The notes beneath the pieces were generated by a model. The model saw nothing but the letters and a program-made list of their open reading frames with translations. It was not told the origin of the DNA and did not search any database. A program made the position numbers and the translations under genes. DNA of 64,000 nt from Ipomoea triloba. Lineage: Eukaryota; Streptophyta; Magnoliopsida; Solanales; Convolvulaceae. The stretch is taken from assembly GCF_003576645.1 (NCBI RefSeq), contig NC_044924.1, forward strand, positions 19,649,231 through 19,713,230, written 5' to 3'. Below are positions 1 through 11,649 of the stretch, in pieces (position 1 is the first letter of the stretch; every line of letters begins with the position of its first letter).

Positions 1-1475
1 TTTATATTGAGACTACACTTATTATAATCGTAAAAACTTCTTCATGAGATTGATTATGTCCACTCCAGGCATTCTGTAAGGCATTAAATCAAAGATTTTA
101 TAGCGATCCTGGTTTCAAAGAGAAGGCTTTCAAATCCTGTAGTCAGTCTTCAGGTGATTTTCTTTACCATTTTATTTTAAGCTACTGAGTGCTCTAGACT
201 AAGATGCATCTTATTCTTAAAATTGCTTGCAGAACCTGCAAAAATTGTATTCTTCAGGGGTTGCAGGAAGTGCAGAAGAATGAAATTTTTTTTAACAGAG
301 AATATTAGACTGGTGTTACTTTTTATTTTAACTTCAATTCTTCACAACTATTGAACTACTAGTTATATTCTATTAATTCAAAGATTAAAGTATGGGAAGT
401 AGTTAACGCAGAATTCTGAAGGCTAAGATTCTTGCTTACAAAATCAAACACTATTTTACTTTTATGATCTCATTTTGTTTTCTACATTATTTTTCACAGA
501 TCCTTCAATTTTCCTTAACCTGGTTTTGTCACTGTAGTGTTGTCAAGGAGATAAATAGCTCATGTAATTACTTTCTTTGGTTAAAAGTTAATGATTCCTC
601 ATGAATGCAATAAACTTACTACGGCACCATTATGATTACTACTGCACAGTATCCAGAAGTTGGTAAGAGATCTTCATGAATGCAAGATCTATCTATTGCA
701 AAACATTGCGAAAGAGATCTAATGTTGGTGACTGGGGCAAGCCGCCAAGCAGGTAAATTCATATATGCTAATTGAATACCTTTTTGAAAAATTTTCGAGC
801 TAGAATGCTGCTAGTCTCAAGTATTGGAGATGTAGAGGTAAGAAGAATTGCTTGGTTATTTTGTTCCGTGTCTATTAGATTGTTATTGATTTGCAAGGCT
901 AATTAAGTATAACTTTGAAAACTTATCTTATTAATTAGAATTGACTATAAATAACCTCCATCTTATGCATCCTGCACGGCTTCAAAGCAAAGATTTGACA
1001 GTTGTCTTGGTTTTAAACAAAGGGTTCAACCCTGAAGTCAGTCTTTAGGTGATATGTAACCATTTTACTTTTACGATTACAATATGAAATAATCTCCCAA
1101 AACTCACACCTCTTTGATTGCTAACAACTCTACTTTTATGGAGTAAAATTTGAGGGGTTAACTAACCACTTAAAAATGCTAGTGGTAAATGGTTTACTAC
1201 AATGCAGTTAGAGTGGTGAGGAGTACAGGAAAAAAAGTGGCACAATTCTATGAAATTAGTTGAAGCGAAATTGAAAAGGATTAATATTTCTGTTAGGATA
1301 AATGAACGAAATGTTCAATTTGCGACCAACTAACATTAAGAAATAAAAAATGGAGAGGTTGTATCTTTCTAGAACCACAGCATGAAATTATCTAGTAAAA
1401 CTTTCACCCTTAAGGTTGCTAACAACTATACAATTTGTTTTTGTCACTATGATATGTCTGTTGCGTTCTTTTCAG

Positions 1476-1817
1476 TGTAAACAGGGTAGTGAGGAGAGTT
1501 TGAAATTTGAAAAGGCTTACCAGTATCTTGAAGAATGCCTATTGTGGAAAAGTATGGGATGTAGCTAAGGAGAATTATGTAGACTAAGATTCTTGCTTGT
1601 TGAAGCTAATAAACTCGAGCATTGGGCAGGCGGTGGTGATTTTCCATGTTTCAAGTGGTTAATCTTGAGATGTTATTGTTTGGAAAAGTTCTCTTGGTGT
1701 TTCACAGAAAATTTGAACCTGCGGTCAATTAAGTTGGATTGGTGTGACCCTTCCATTGTTGCTTTTGCTAAGTATTTTCAAGACTGGCAAGTTGGAATAG
1801 GAAATGCCATTTTTTAG
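1476..1817 (+). pseudogene. R1-like NLR LRR exon fragment, type 1 (unit A, copy 1)
   Basis: The fragment encodes an LRR stretch (LLVEANKLEHW, LILRCYCLEKF, LRSIKLDWCDPS) matching the C-terminal LRRs of the intact NLR at 34084 (LLLEAKELKQW, LVLRSCNCLEQI, LRSIELEGCKSS). It begins after a plausible splice acceptor (TTCTTTTCAG ending at 1475) and ends at a donor-like GTTAGC from 1818, as the intact gene does at its exon 1 end. No NB-ARC domain lies upstream in the window, so this is a detached 3' LRR exon or relic. Upstream reading is broken by stops. The same fragment type recurs at 29005 and 39497. It could be a used 3' exon of a gene starting left of the window, but transcription cannot be judged from sequence. 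Confidence 0.6.
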
Positions 1818-1957
1818 GTTAGCAGCTACAGCGTCTGATCCATTCTCAATTATTTCTTTTCCATTCCATATGGATGCTACCTTTCTTTACAAACTTGTTA
1901 CTATTTCTTTTTCTGACCTGATCTCATTTTGTTTTCTGTTTTGCACAATTTTCGTAG

Positions 1958-2003
1958 ATCAAAATCCCTAAATATGATGAATCACAAATAGAAGAGTCTG
2001 TAC
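1958..2003 (+). pseudogene. NLR exon-2-like segment (unit A)
   Basis: After an acceptor (TTTTCGTAG ending at 1957) the frame reads IKIPKYDESQIEESV, homologous to exon 2 of the intact NLR (IKILGPEYDDSQ). The segment is cut by the N at 2004. Its counterpart from 3754 continues to a good donor (TTG then GTAAGG at about 3894), so in unit A this exon seems to splice onward rather than end the protein. Confidence 0.5.
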
Positions 2004-3271
2004 NTCTTATTCTTAAAATTGCTTGCAGAACCTGCAAAAATTGTATTCTTCAGGGGTTGCAGGAAGTGCAGAAGAATGAAATTTTTTTTAACAGAGAATA
2101 TTAGACTGGTGTTACTTTTTATTTTAACTTCAATTCTTCACAACTATTGAACTACTAGTTATATTCTATTAATTCAAAGATTAAAGTATGGGAAGTAGTT
2201 AACGCAGAATTCTGAAGGCTAAGATTCTTGCTTACAAAATCAAACACTATTTTACTTTTATGATCTCATTTTGTTTTCTACATTATTTTTCACAGATCCT
2301 TCAATTTTCCTTAACCTGGTTTTGTCACTGTAGTGTTGTCAAGGAGATAAATAGCTCATGTAATTACTTTCTTTGGTTAAAAGTTAATGATTCCTCATGA
2401 ATGCAATAAACTTACTACGGCACCATTATGATTACTACTGCACAGTATCCAGAAGTTGGTAAGAGATCTTCATGAATGCAAGATCTATCTATTGCAAAAC
2501 ATTGCGAAAGAGATCTAATGTTGGTGACTGGGGCAAGCCGCCAAGCAGGTAAATTCATATATGCTAATTGAATACCTTTTTGAAAAATTTTCGAGCTAGA
2601 ATGCTGCTAGTCTCAAGTATTGGAGATGTAGAGGTAAGAAGAATTGCTTGGTTATTTTGTTCCGTGTCTATTAGATTGTTATTGATTTGCAAGGCTAATT
2701 AAGTATAACTTTGAAAACTTATCTTATTAATTAGAATTGACTATAAATAACCTCCATCTTATGCATCCTGCACGGCTTCAAAGCAAAGATTTGACAGTTG
2801 TCTTGGTTTTAAACAAAGGGTTCAACCCTGAAGTCAGTCTTTAGGTGATATGTAACCATTTTACTTTTACGATTACAATATGAAATAATCTCCCAAAACT
2901 CACACCTCTTTGATTGCTAACAACTCTACTTTTATGGAGTAAAATTTGAGGGGTTAACTAACCACTTAAAAATGCTAGTGGTAAATGGTTTACTACAATG
3001 CAGTTAGAGTGGTGAGGAGTACAGGAAAAAAAGTGGCACAATTCTATGAAATTAGTTGAAGCGAAATTGAAAAGGATTAATATTTCTGTTAGGATAAATG
3101 AACGAAATGTTCAATTTGCGACCAACTAACATTAAGAAATAAAAAATGGAGAGGTTGTATCTTTCTAGAACCACAGCATGAAATTATCTAGTAAAACTTT
3201 CACCCTTAAGGTTGCTAACAACTATACAATTTGTTTTTGTCACTATGATATGTCTGTTGCGTTCTTTTCAG

Positions 3272-3613
3272 TGTAAACAGGGTAGTGAGGAGAGTTTGAA
3301 ATTTGAAAAGGCTTACCAGTATCTTGAAGAATGCCTATTGTGGAAAAGTATGGGATGTAGCTAAGGAGAATTATGTAGACTAAGATTCTTGCTTGTTGAA
3401 GCTAATAAACTCGAGCATTGGGCAGGCGGTGGTGATTTTCCATGTTTCAAGTGGTTAATCTTGAGATGTTATTGTTTGGAAAAGTTCTCTTGGTGTTTCA
3501 CAGAAAATTTGAACCTGCGGTCAATTAAGTTGGATTGGTGTGACCCTTCCATTGTTGCTTTTGCTAAGTATTTTCAAGACTGGCAAGTTGGAATAGGAAA
3601 TGCCATTTTTTAG
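3272..3613 (+). pseudogene. R1-like LRR exon fragment, type 1 (duplicate copy)
   Basis: This matches 1476-1817 at an offset of 1796, lies inside the duplication that follows the N at 2004, and is probably the same locus represented twice. Confidence 0.6.
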
Positions 3614-3755
3614 GTTAGCAGCTACAGCGTCTGATCCATTCTCAATTATTTCTTTTCCATTCCATATGGATGCTACCTTTCTTTACAAACTTGTTACTAT
3701 TTCTTTTTCTGACCTGATCTCATTTTGTTTTCTGTTTTGCACAATTTTCGTAGAT

Positions 3756-3890
3756 CAAAATCCCTAAATATGATGAATCACAAATAGAAGAGTCTGTCAA
3801 AATCCCTAAATATGATGAATCACAAATAGAAGAGTCTGTACAAGACAATAAATATGATGAATCACAAATAGAAGAGTCTGTACAAGACAA
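3756..3890. repeat. 42-bp staggered tandem duplication (probable assembly scar 1)
   Basis: 3756-3797 is identical to 3798-3839, and 3807-3848 is identical to 3849-3890. Each restart is exactly 42 bp. The first contig reads GTCTGTAC just before the N at 2004, agreeing with the unduplicated continuation rather than with the restart. The repeated peptide on the minus strand here is a by-product. Confidence 0.9.
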
Positions 3891-3934
3891 CTTGGTAAGG
3901 CTCACAGTGAATTAACAGTTATTTAAAAATGGTA

Positions 3935-4080
3935 TGTTTGAGGCTTCATGTGCCTTTATATCTGCATGCTAAATGATGTTTGAGGCTTCATGTGCCTTTA
4001 TATCTGCATGCTAAATGAAATGAAATGGTGTTGCTACCTTTATATCTGCATGCTAAATGAAATGAAATGGTGTTGCTACC
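3935..4080. repeat. 42-bp staggered tandem duplication (probable assembly scar 2)
   Basis: 3935-3976 equals 3977-4018, and 3997-4038 equals 4039-4080. Both restarts are exactly 42 bp, as in the other five scars in this window. Confidence 0.9.
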
Positions 4081-4261
4081 TTGTATAGATAATTGAAGGT
4101 TACAAATGAATTGGTTCCTCATCAACTAATCGCACTGCATTGTTGTTTGGTTCTTTTCTCCCCTTGTTAGTAAATTCCAAGTGCTATCATTGATCACAAT
4201 TGCCTTGTTTAAAAAACTAGAGTGGGTATTCTTTGACAGACAAGTAGTTTCTCATTTGCAG

Positions 4262-4948
4262 GCCATTAAATATGACTTAGAGCCCAATTTCACTTGTGGA
4301 TTGTGCAGTAATCCCATAATTTGGATAATCTTGAGTATTTGGAAGGGCTTGAGAAGCTAATGATTTCAGCTGCACTGTAACTCTTCAAATCAGTCTATGT
4401 TTCCTTTCCTACTGGGGACGTTAAGATTGAGTGGGCTTAATCTCTCTGAGAGGCATTTAACGGTAATTGGCATGTTGGGCCAGCTTAAGGTGCTCAATCT
4501 AGAAAGTGCTTCCCATGGAAAAGTATGGGAAGTAGCTGAAGGATGATTCCATCGATTAGGATTATTGCTTCTTGAAGCAAAAAACCTGGAGCAATTGAAG
4601 GCTAATAAATATTCATTCCCACATCTCTGGTGCTTATGTCTAAGACTATGTTATTGTTTGGAAGAGATTCCTAGGAGTTTTTCATATATTTTGCAGTCAA
4701 TTGAGTTGAAACAGTGCAGCCATTCTGTTGTCGTTGCTGCCAAGCAGATTCAAGAAGGGCTGCATCCATTATGAAGAAGAATATAATGTTTGAGGTTCAT
4801 GCATGCTTCATTAATTTTTTATTTTATTTTGCATTCTTTACAAAGGCTGTTACTCTTTCATTTTCTGATCTCAGTTCTTTCTCTCCATTTTCCATAGATC
4901 AGAATCGATGGGCTTGAATATGAACAATCACCGTATCCACATGTATAA
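4262..4948 (+). pseudogene. R1-like LRR fragment, type 2, plus terminal exon (unit A)
   Basis: The fragment starts after the acceptor CATTTGCAG (ending at 4261) and is homologous to the LRR of the intact NLR from about residue 1085 on (GLEKL, LKLSGTNIS-like, VWKVA, LLLEAK, CLEQIP). It holds frame breaks, including TGA in the GKVWEVAEG stretch near 4544. It ends in GAG before a donor-like GT at 4795. After an acceptor at 4895-4897 (TAG) a terminal exon reads IRIDGLEYEQSPYPHV and stops at 4946-4948, paralleling exon 2 of the intact gene. It is an inactive 3' relic or alternative 3' end of unit A. Homologous fragments lie at 30478 and 41540. Confidence 0.55.
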
Positions 4949-6451
4949 GAGGACTTAGCCAGGATCACAATGAATAACTTCCATTTGAACAATGGTATGT
5001 ACACAGAAACCTATCTGCTAAATAATTCCAACATACTATATGATCTATCATAAAACATGGCTAGTTTTCTAGTTTCCAACTTGGAGGAAAATTTATTGAA
5101 ATTTCCTTCTTTTGTTGAGATGAATATGTATTTGTTACATACAAGAAGTTTCAATTCATATTCAATGTCATCTCTGCAAATTTATAGGAATCAACTTACT
5201 AAAGATAAAGTAGGATGGGTGATTTACATTATTGATTGAAATGGTTTTTTCTTTAAGCATTTAATACCACTGTGTTCCACGTATGTATCTTTTAGAAGTT
5301 AAGTGCAGTATGTTTTTTTGCCACATCTTCTTGCAGGCTGCAAACATAGGAGGTTTATAGCCATTTGGGATTTGTTGTTGTCATAGATAGGATCGGTTCT
5401 GAACTTGAAGTAGTGATGAGTTTAAGCTGATTAATTTGATTGAGAATTTAAATAAGTGTAAAACTGCACTTATCAAATGCATATATGCATGGTTGTTAGT
5501 TCTGTGTTTCTGCCTATATATATTTGATTCCCCTTTTGTCCTCTAAGCTCATTATGTCAACATGATGATGTTGAGGACAGGTGCAAGAGACATTAGTTTA
5601 GTCTCAGGAAGCAGGGAGAAGAAAGGAGTGAAGAGGAGAAGTTTTGTTTCAATAATTGGCAACACATGTTGAATAGGAGGGAGCTACAGCCTGGTCTTTT
5701 GCGAAAATAACTGGCATTGCACTGAAATTTTATGTTTTGGTTTGGGTTGTTCATAAATGAATATTTCAGTACAAAATCATAATGCAACCTCCCAAGTTTT
5801 CAACATTTAGACAATAACAAAATTCAACAATTATCCATCTTCTCTCTGTCTGTCTCTGGGGTATTCATTTGACACAACATTTGGGGCAGGAAACTCAAGC
5901 TATCAAGAATTTGGTTTTGGGTTATGATGTGTATTGAGTTCAGGTGCCAACCATAGTTCTGTGTTCCCTGGAAACAAATGTTCCTCTGTGTGTTTCATCA
6001 TAGTTTCTTTTTCCTTTCTTATGCACTTTAATGCTTTGAGGCCTATTCAATTTGTAATTTCCATCTTAAATTCTTAATAAGCCAGTATTTGTGGTAATCA
6101 TTTGAGATTGAAGAAACTCAAGAGCGTATGACTAAAAAAGTATTGCTTTTTGTCTTCCTATGAAGAAATGTTTCCTTTGTCAAACTGTAAACTGTGTTTC
6201 TTCAAACTTCATTCAAATGAACTAGTGACTTGTTAGAACTATTGTGAATTTCAGCTCTTAAGTTTGTCAAGTGCGTTTGTACATTTGCTTTTATGCTTTT
6301 GTTTTATTAATTTTTGTTTTGGAAGAATTTTGTGCATATATTGTACTTATATTCCGTATGCATAAGGAAACATACAATGTGTGACATTTACTGATATAAT
6401 GTATGTCTCAATAATTAAAACGTGTGCCCAAACGGACAGGAAGGAAATACT
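4949..6451. other. Intergenic, no gene recognised
   Basis: AT-rich sequence with only short random ORFs. The first few hundred bases resemble the 3' flanks of the other NLR units. I see no coding, RNA gene or transposon structure. Confidence 0.5.
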
Positions 6452-6765
6452 GAGGCACACAATACTCAATAAATAGGCACACACCGGTGTTCATAACTCT
6501 TTTAAAAAAAACATTTATCTTTAAACTTTTCATTAACCTACTTCTGTTATTTGTCACGTTAGACACACAACTCATACGTTATAGACACACAATACTCAGT
6601 AAATAGGCACACACCGGTGTTCATAACCTTTAAAAAAAACAATTATCTTTAAATCTTTTCATTAACCTACTTCTATTATTTTTCACGTTAGGCACACAAC
6701 TCATACGTTATAGGCACACAATACTCAGTAAATAGGCACACAACGGTGTTCATAACCTTTTCTAT
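6452..6765. repeat. Tandem repeat, period about 129 bp, about 2.4 copies
   Basis: A unit beginning GGCACACAATACTCA and containing CCGGTGTTCATAAC recurs near 6452, 6581 and 6711. The copies differ by small substitutions and a short indel, so unlike the 42-bp scars this looks like a genuine diverged repeat. No coding potential. Confidence 0.7.
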
Positions 6766-6845
6766 GCCAGTCTTTGGTTTGTTTTTTGTTTCGTTCGTAT
6801 GGAATGCAGTACTGATTTTCTAACCTTAATAATTTATACCTATAC

Positions 6846-6969
6846 TCTATACTATTAATAAAAATAAAATCCTCCTATCTAGTTTCTCGCCTACACTTTT
6901 TTAATAATAAGGTTATTTATCTTTAAAATGGAAAATGGAATAGAATTGGTAGTATCCACAATATATAAG
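6846..6969 (+). mobile_element. Possible Helitron 5' end, cut by the CACTA insertion
   Basis: The segment starts TCTATACTATTAATAAAA and continues into a TCCTCC motif, resembling the Helitron 5' ends at 17021, 19325 and 21774. The preceding base is C rather than the expected A, and no matching 3' end is identified. Its right part (GGAATAGAATTGGTAG) resembles the sequence after the CACTA element near 14576, so the CACTA element landed in this older repeat. Confidence 0.35.
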
Positions 6970-6991
6970 CACTACTACAGAAATCACATAC

Positions 6992-7302
6992 AACGTCGGC
7001 TAATTACTTAGCCGACGTTATATGATACGTATAACCTTTAACGTCGGTTCTCAAGACATAACCGACGTGTAAAGTCTCAAGCTAATACAGCTACGCGATA
7101 CGACGTCGGCTAGCTGGGTTGCCGACGTCGTATCGCAGTTTTAAACCGGCGACGGGTGATACGACGACAGCTACATTTTTAGCCGTCGTCGTATCACCTA
7201 ACGGACGACCGCCCGCATACAATACGACGTCGGCTAGTAAGTAGCCGACGTCGTATTGTGCCTGATTGACTTTTAACGTCGGTTATGTAAAATAACCGAC
7301 GT
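6992..7302. repeat. 5' subterminal hairpin array of the CACTA element
   Basis: Six consecutive palindromes built on ACGTCGGYT...ARCCGACGT lie at 6992-7019, 7041-7068, 7095-7136, 7155-7198, 7219-7259 and 7275-7302. Several carry arm extensions that differ from hairpin to hairpin but match within each one, so each palindrome is kept internally symmetric. Subterminal motif arrays in CACTA elements are the usual transposase-accessory binding sites, and that role is inferred here. Confidence 0.85.
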
Positions 7303-7319
7303 GGAAGGGTTTAACAAAT

Positions 7320-7675
7320 CCAACCCGTCTCCCCCAAATTAACATTCGGACGTTCAATCCCTAATAACACAAAGCCAAAATTCGGACGTCCAAGTCGTCG
7401 CCCCCCATCCCTAATCTAAGCCGTCGCCTCCCATCCCCGTCGCCGACCGCCGTCGCCCACCCATCCCGCGCCTCCGCCGCTACAAGTCGTCGGAGTCGCG
7501 AAGCTCGCCCGCCGAACCGCACCGCGAAGCACTCCCGCCGAGCTCGAAGGCGCGCCGCTACACCGCTGCACCGCCGCGGGAGATCGGAAGTCGCTCGAAA
7601 GCGCGCCGCCGCAGCCGAACCGCCGCACCGCTGCTCGCCGGAGCCTGCCGCCGATCAGCTTCACGGTAAGGATTT
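7320..7675 (+). promoter_or_regulatory. GC-rich leader region of the CACTA element
   Basis: A sharply GC-rich stretch (many CCGCCG, GCCGTCGCC) in otherwise AT-rich DNA, ending at ACGGTAAGG, a good splice donor. It probably holds the transposon transcription start and an untranslated first exon. The 82-codon minus-strand ORF across it is compositional. Assignment rests on position and composition only. Confidence 0.45.
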
Positions 7676-8240
7676 TTTTTGTTTTTTTTGTTTTTTTTTT
7701 TAATTTTTGAATTATTTTATTTAAAAATATGGATCTTACACTTTATTCATTAGCAAGTAGATGCCTCCAACATTAATATTTATGGATTTTTTTAATGATA
7801 TTTGCTTGTTAGCTAAATTGTTCACTAGATTATGTTTGCTTGTTAGCTAAATTGTTCACAACATTAATGTTTATGGATTAATGTTTGCTTGTTAGCTAAA
7901 TTAAATAAGAATAGTTAAATTATTCATTAATATATTTCTTCTTTGTGTTGGGTTTCAAGGAAAAAAAGTTAAATTAATCTTGAATCACAATGAACCAATA
8001 TCATTAAGGAGTATTATATGTCTTAAATTTTAAACATTATAAAATTATAAAATCATTAAAGTATTTAGTTTCTCCTTTAATTTCCTAGAACATTACTTTA
8101 TACTACATTACAAATAGTTGTAGTTATGATCAAATCACCCTTTCCATTGTAGGTGATTTGTTTTATTCGAGGTTTAGCTTATCGACGTGGACAAAGCTTT
8201 GGTGAGGTAAGATCTTTATTCATTTATTTTTCTACGAACT

Positions 8241-8480
8241 TTCGGCTTTCTTGTATGCATCCGGTGATTAGCCACACCATGGTCTGTGCTTATTTATGTT
8301 TTCGTCTTTCTCGTATGCATCCGGTGATTAGCCACACCGTGGTCTGTGCTTCTTTATGTTTTCGGCTTTCTCGTATGTATCCGGTGATTAGCCATATCGT
8401 GGTCTGTGCTTTTTTAACTTTTCGGCTTTCTATTATGCATCCGGTGATTAGCCACACCGTGGTCTGTGCTGAAGTAAGTT
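8241..8480. repeat. 60-bp minisatellite, four copies, in the transposon leader
   Basis: A 60-bp unit with core GCATCCGGTGATTAGCCACA recurs four times with exact 60-bp spacing and scattered substitutions. It lies between a donor-like GAGGTAAGA near 8207 and the acceptor TTTTAG just before the transposase start, so it is probably within a leader intron. Because 60 is a multiple of three, one plus-strand frame stays open through all copies (8153-8500). I do not treat that frame as a gene. Confidence 0.8.
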
Positions 8481-8563
8481 TTAGTTATTATATTTGTTGA
8501 ATCAATGATTGAATGTTAACACTAGATTAATTAGAGTTAATAATGATTTTAGATTGACTTGTC

Positions 8564-9847
8564 ATGGATAAAAGTTGGATGCATGCTTCTCGGATTAGTA
8601 GGGAATATGATGACGGAGTTAAAGAATTTTTGGACTTTGCAAAACGCCGTCTTCCGAATAATAATGGGAGGTTTTTTTGTCCTTGTAAGAAGTGTTGCAA
8701 TTTAACAAAATTAAGTGCAAATGACATATATGATCATCTAATTTGTGATGGAATTAATCTAAGTTATACAAAATGGATATGGCATGGTGAAGGGGGGGAA
8801 AGAACTAGTACATCTAACACTTATGTTGAGAACGAAGGAAATGAAGATGATGAGTCTGAAGATCGGTTGGATAAAATGTTTCGCGATGTTGGAGAAGAGT
8901 TCACCGATCGATCAAATGAGTTAGATGAATTATTAAGTGATTCAAAACAACCTTTATGGCCAGGGTGTAGTAAATATACTCGGTTATCTGCTGTTCTGAA
9001 ATTATTCAATTTAAAAGCTGGAAATGGATGGAGCGACAAGAGTTTTACAGCTTTACTTGGGTTATTAAAAGATATGCTTCCAGAAGATAATGAACTTCCA
9101 AAGAATACATATGATGCCAAGAAAATTCTGTGTCCCATGGGTATGGAGTATGAAAAGATACATGCTTGTCCTAACAATTGCATATTGTTTAGGAATGATT
9201 ATAAAGAATTGCATGCATGTCCAATCTGTGGGGCATCTCGGTACAAACCAAGAGAGCATGTTGTTGGTACGGCAAGTTTAAAAGGGCCACCAGCTAAAGT
9301 TTTGTGGTATATCCCAATTGTTCCAAGATTTAAGCGTTTGTTTTCAAATCTAAGTGACGCGAAAAACTTAACATGGCATGTAGATAAAAGAATATCTGAT
9401 GGAAAGCTTCGTCACCCTGCTGATTCTCCTCAATGGAAAACTTTTGATAATGCTTTTCCTAAATTTGGCCATGAGTCTAGAAATCTTAGACTTGGACTTT
9501 GTACTGATGGAATAAACCCTCACGGAAACCTAAGTAGTAAGCATAGCTCGTGGCCAGTAATGTTGGTGATTTATAATCTACCTCCTTGGTTGTGTATGAA
9601 ACGCAAATATATATTATTGTGTTTGATGATATCTGGTCCAAAACAACCAGGTAATGACATAGATGTCTTTTTGGCCCCTTTGGTTGAAGATTTGAAAAAA
9701 TTGTGGGATGAAGGTGTGATAGTGTTTGATGCATACCGGAAAGAGAATTTTAAGTTGCAAGCTATGCTTTTCTGCACAATCAATGACTTTCCAGCTTATG
9801 GAAACCTGTGGAGTTTCTTTAGTTGCAAATTCAATGCATTTCAATAG
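8564..9847 (+). pseudogene. CACTA TNP2-type transposase, N-terminal part, truncated by internal deletion
   Basis: The frame opens with MDKSWM and a transposase-associated domain (residues 1-75: WM, FLDFA, CPCKKCCN, HLICDG). It continues into the TNP2 family domain (residues 210-415: CPICG, KVLWYIPIVPR, HPADSPQWKTFD, LGLCTDGINPHG, NLPPWLCMKRKY, DVFLAPLVEDL, FKLQAMLFCTINDFPAYGN). A complete protein continues well beyond PAYGN; here the sequence jumps at about 9805 to the region just before DUF4216 in another frame and stops at 9845-9847. The catalytic part would bind the element ends and excise it from nuclear DNA; with the C-terminal half missing it is unlikely to work. The start follows an acceptor-like TTTTAG. 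Family assignment is firm; the breakpoint is inferred from the domain order. Confidence 0.9.
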
Positions 9848-10283
9848 TTCGAAAGATAAAAATCCTGTGATTGTAGAGTTGTCATATTATGGTGTGATTG
9901 AAGAGATATGGGAGGTTGATTATGTTCAGTTTAGGGTGCCGATGTTCCGATGTAAATGGGTAGATAGTAAACACGGTGTAAAAGCTGATGAGTTAGGATT
10001 TACACTTGTAGATCTGAACAGAGAAGGTCACAAAAATGAGCAATTCATTTTGGCATCCCAAGCAAAACAAGTATTTTATGTTACTGATCCTTGTGATAAA
10101 AAATGGTCAATTGTCCTTCATGGAAAGAAACAAATTACTGGTGATTTGAATGAAGATGTTAGTTTTGATATTGAGGAAATCCCACCATTTTCTTTAAGTT
10201 TATTGCCAGTCATTGTGGATAATGAGATAGATGAAGTGCATGCATCACAGGATAATCATCATGAAGGGATATGGGAGCGTTGA
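9806..10283 (+). pseudogene. C-terminal DUF4216 part of the CACTA transposase
   Basis: In the frame +1 relative to the preceding ORF, the sequence reads GVSLVANSMHFNSSKDKNPV, then YYGVIEEIWEVDY, VPMFRCKWVD, LGFTLVDL, ASQAKQVFYV, with an acidic tail. This is the DUF4216 domain that ends TNP2-type transposases. The 9726 ATG of the open frame lies inside the TNP2 reading and is not a natural start. The domain is the tail of the same gene after an internal deletion that also shifted the frame. Stop at 10281-10283. Confidence 0.85.
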
Positions 10284-11522
10284 TATTACTTGTAATGCTT
10301 TTAAGTTGTTCTTGTGTTTACACTATCTAAATATTTATATTTATGCATACCATTTTGTGTTGTCATTTACTAATAATTTCTTTGGTAAACAGACATATGG
10401 ATTCATCAGATGATCCCACTAATGACAGTACCACCCAAGATACTAATCCCGCTGCTAAGAAAAAGAGGGGTGCCCTCGACTGAATAAATTAATTTTACAG
10501 CGTGCTACTGTCGAAATAAGAAGGTAGTTGAATTTGAAGGACTGGAGCCAGTTGGAAAAAACAGGTCTGAATTCAAAAGTTATGTTGCATTGTTAGGACG
10601 AAGCAAAATTCCTATCACAATAGGTTCATGGCCTGAAGTCCCAGAAGAGATTCAAGACAACATTTGGGATGATATCTTGGTATGTAACTTATTTTTATAT
10701 TTAGATATTTACAAAAAAACATTAATATAATTACATTTATACTAATCAATAATCTTGTCTTGTAGAGTGTTTATGATATTCCCAAGACAGATAGTGTGAG
10801 GAAGGCTATGTTGTCATATGCGGGTGATCGGTGGAAAGACTTTAAATCAAGATTAAATAGAGACTATATATTCAACAATGACTCAAGCAAGAACCCTTGT
10901 GATTCATACTCATTCATTGACCCAGCCACATGGGAACAATATGTTGTTCTTCGTCAAACTCCACAATTTCAGGTATATATATATCATTATTATTATCTCA
11001 AATATATTAAATATGTATTACTACTTAATGGTTTCTTTTTATGTAGGCATCAAGAAAAAAACATCAAGAGATACAAGCTAAGAATATCCATCCACATAAT
11101 TTAGCTCGAGGAGGCTATAAGAGATTGGAGAAGATTATGATGGATGAGAAGATGAAAGAACAAGAAGAAGCTGCAAAATCAGATCCATCGTATACAATTT
11201 CTCCTCTGTCTCCACCACCTAGACATGAAAAGTGGAAAAGGGCAAGAATGGATAAATCAGGAAATATTCGCCACGAAGCGACTAGATTGGTCGTGGAAAA
11301 AATTGTAAGTAAATATGTTATAATTTTTTACATTAATAATTATATATGTTGAGTAAATTGAACTATAATAGTAATCCTTATTCAATATTGTTAATATATG
11401 TTAGGATTCTCTCACTTTGCAAGCTTCTCAAGGAGAATTTGTTGAGACGGGTAGACAAGATATATTGTCTAGTGGCATAGGTACTGATAAGCATTGTGGA
11501 CGTGTTAGAGCTATGGGAAGAT

Positions 11523-11606
11523 GGCATGGCTTAAAAAGCTACTTTGGCTATGCAAAACGCTGTCGGCATGGCTTAAAAAGCTACTTTGGCTATGCAAAAC
11601 GCTGTC
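11523..11606. repeat. 42-bp exact tandem duplication (probable assembly scar 3)
   Basis: 11523-11564 is identical to 11565-11606. It duplicates HGLKSYFGYAKRC in the second CACTA gene. The 42-bp length is shared with the other scars. Confidence 0.85.
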
Positions 11607-11649
11607 AAAGTGAGACGCCTACGCTAGAAGTTAAACAAATGATTAAAGC

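Larger units (their letters stand above)
209..3799. repeat. 1.8-kb direct duplication across a single N (209-2003 and 2005-3799)
   Basis: The segment 209-2003 reappears after the N at 2004 as 2005-3799, offset 1796, with no difference that I can see. The second copy starts immediately after the N. That pattern fits two contigs whose overlap was not merged better than a genuine tandem duplication. The LRR fragment and exon-2-like segment inside are therefore probably present only once in the genome. Confidence 0.9.

Noticed and set aside
3720..3905. Minus-strand repeat-peptide ORF with SSICDSSYL units
   Set aside because: Created by the 42-bp scar; the opposite strand is the NLR exon-2-like segment.
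6452..6765. CRISPR-like array of spaced repeats
   Set aside because: Units are whole tandem repeats of about 129 bp with no separate spacers, in a plant genome.
7416..7664. 82-codon Arg/Ala/Gly-rich minus ORF
   Set aside because: GC-rich leader of the CACTA element; composition explains the open frame.
8821..9844. Several 60-120-codon minus ORFs
   Set aside because: Antisense shadows of the transposase frame.
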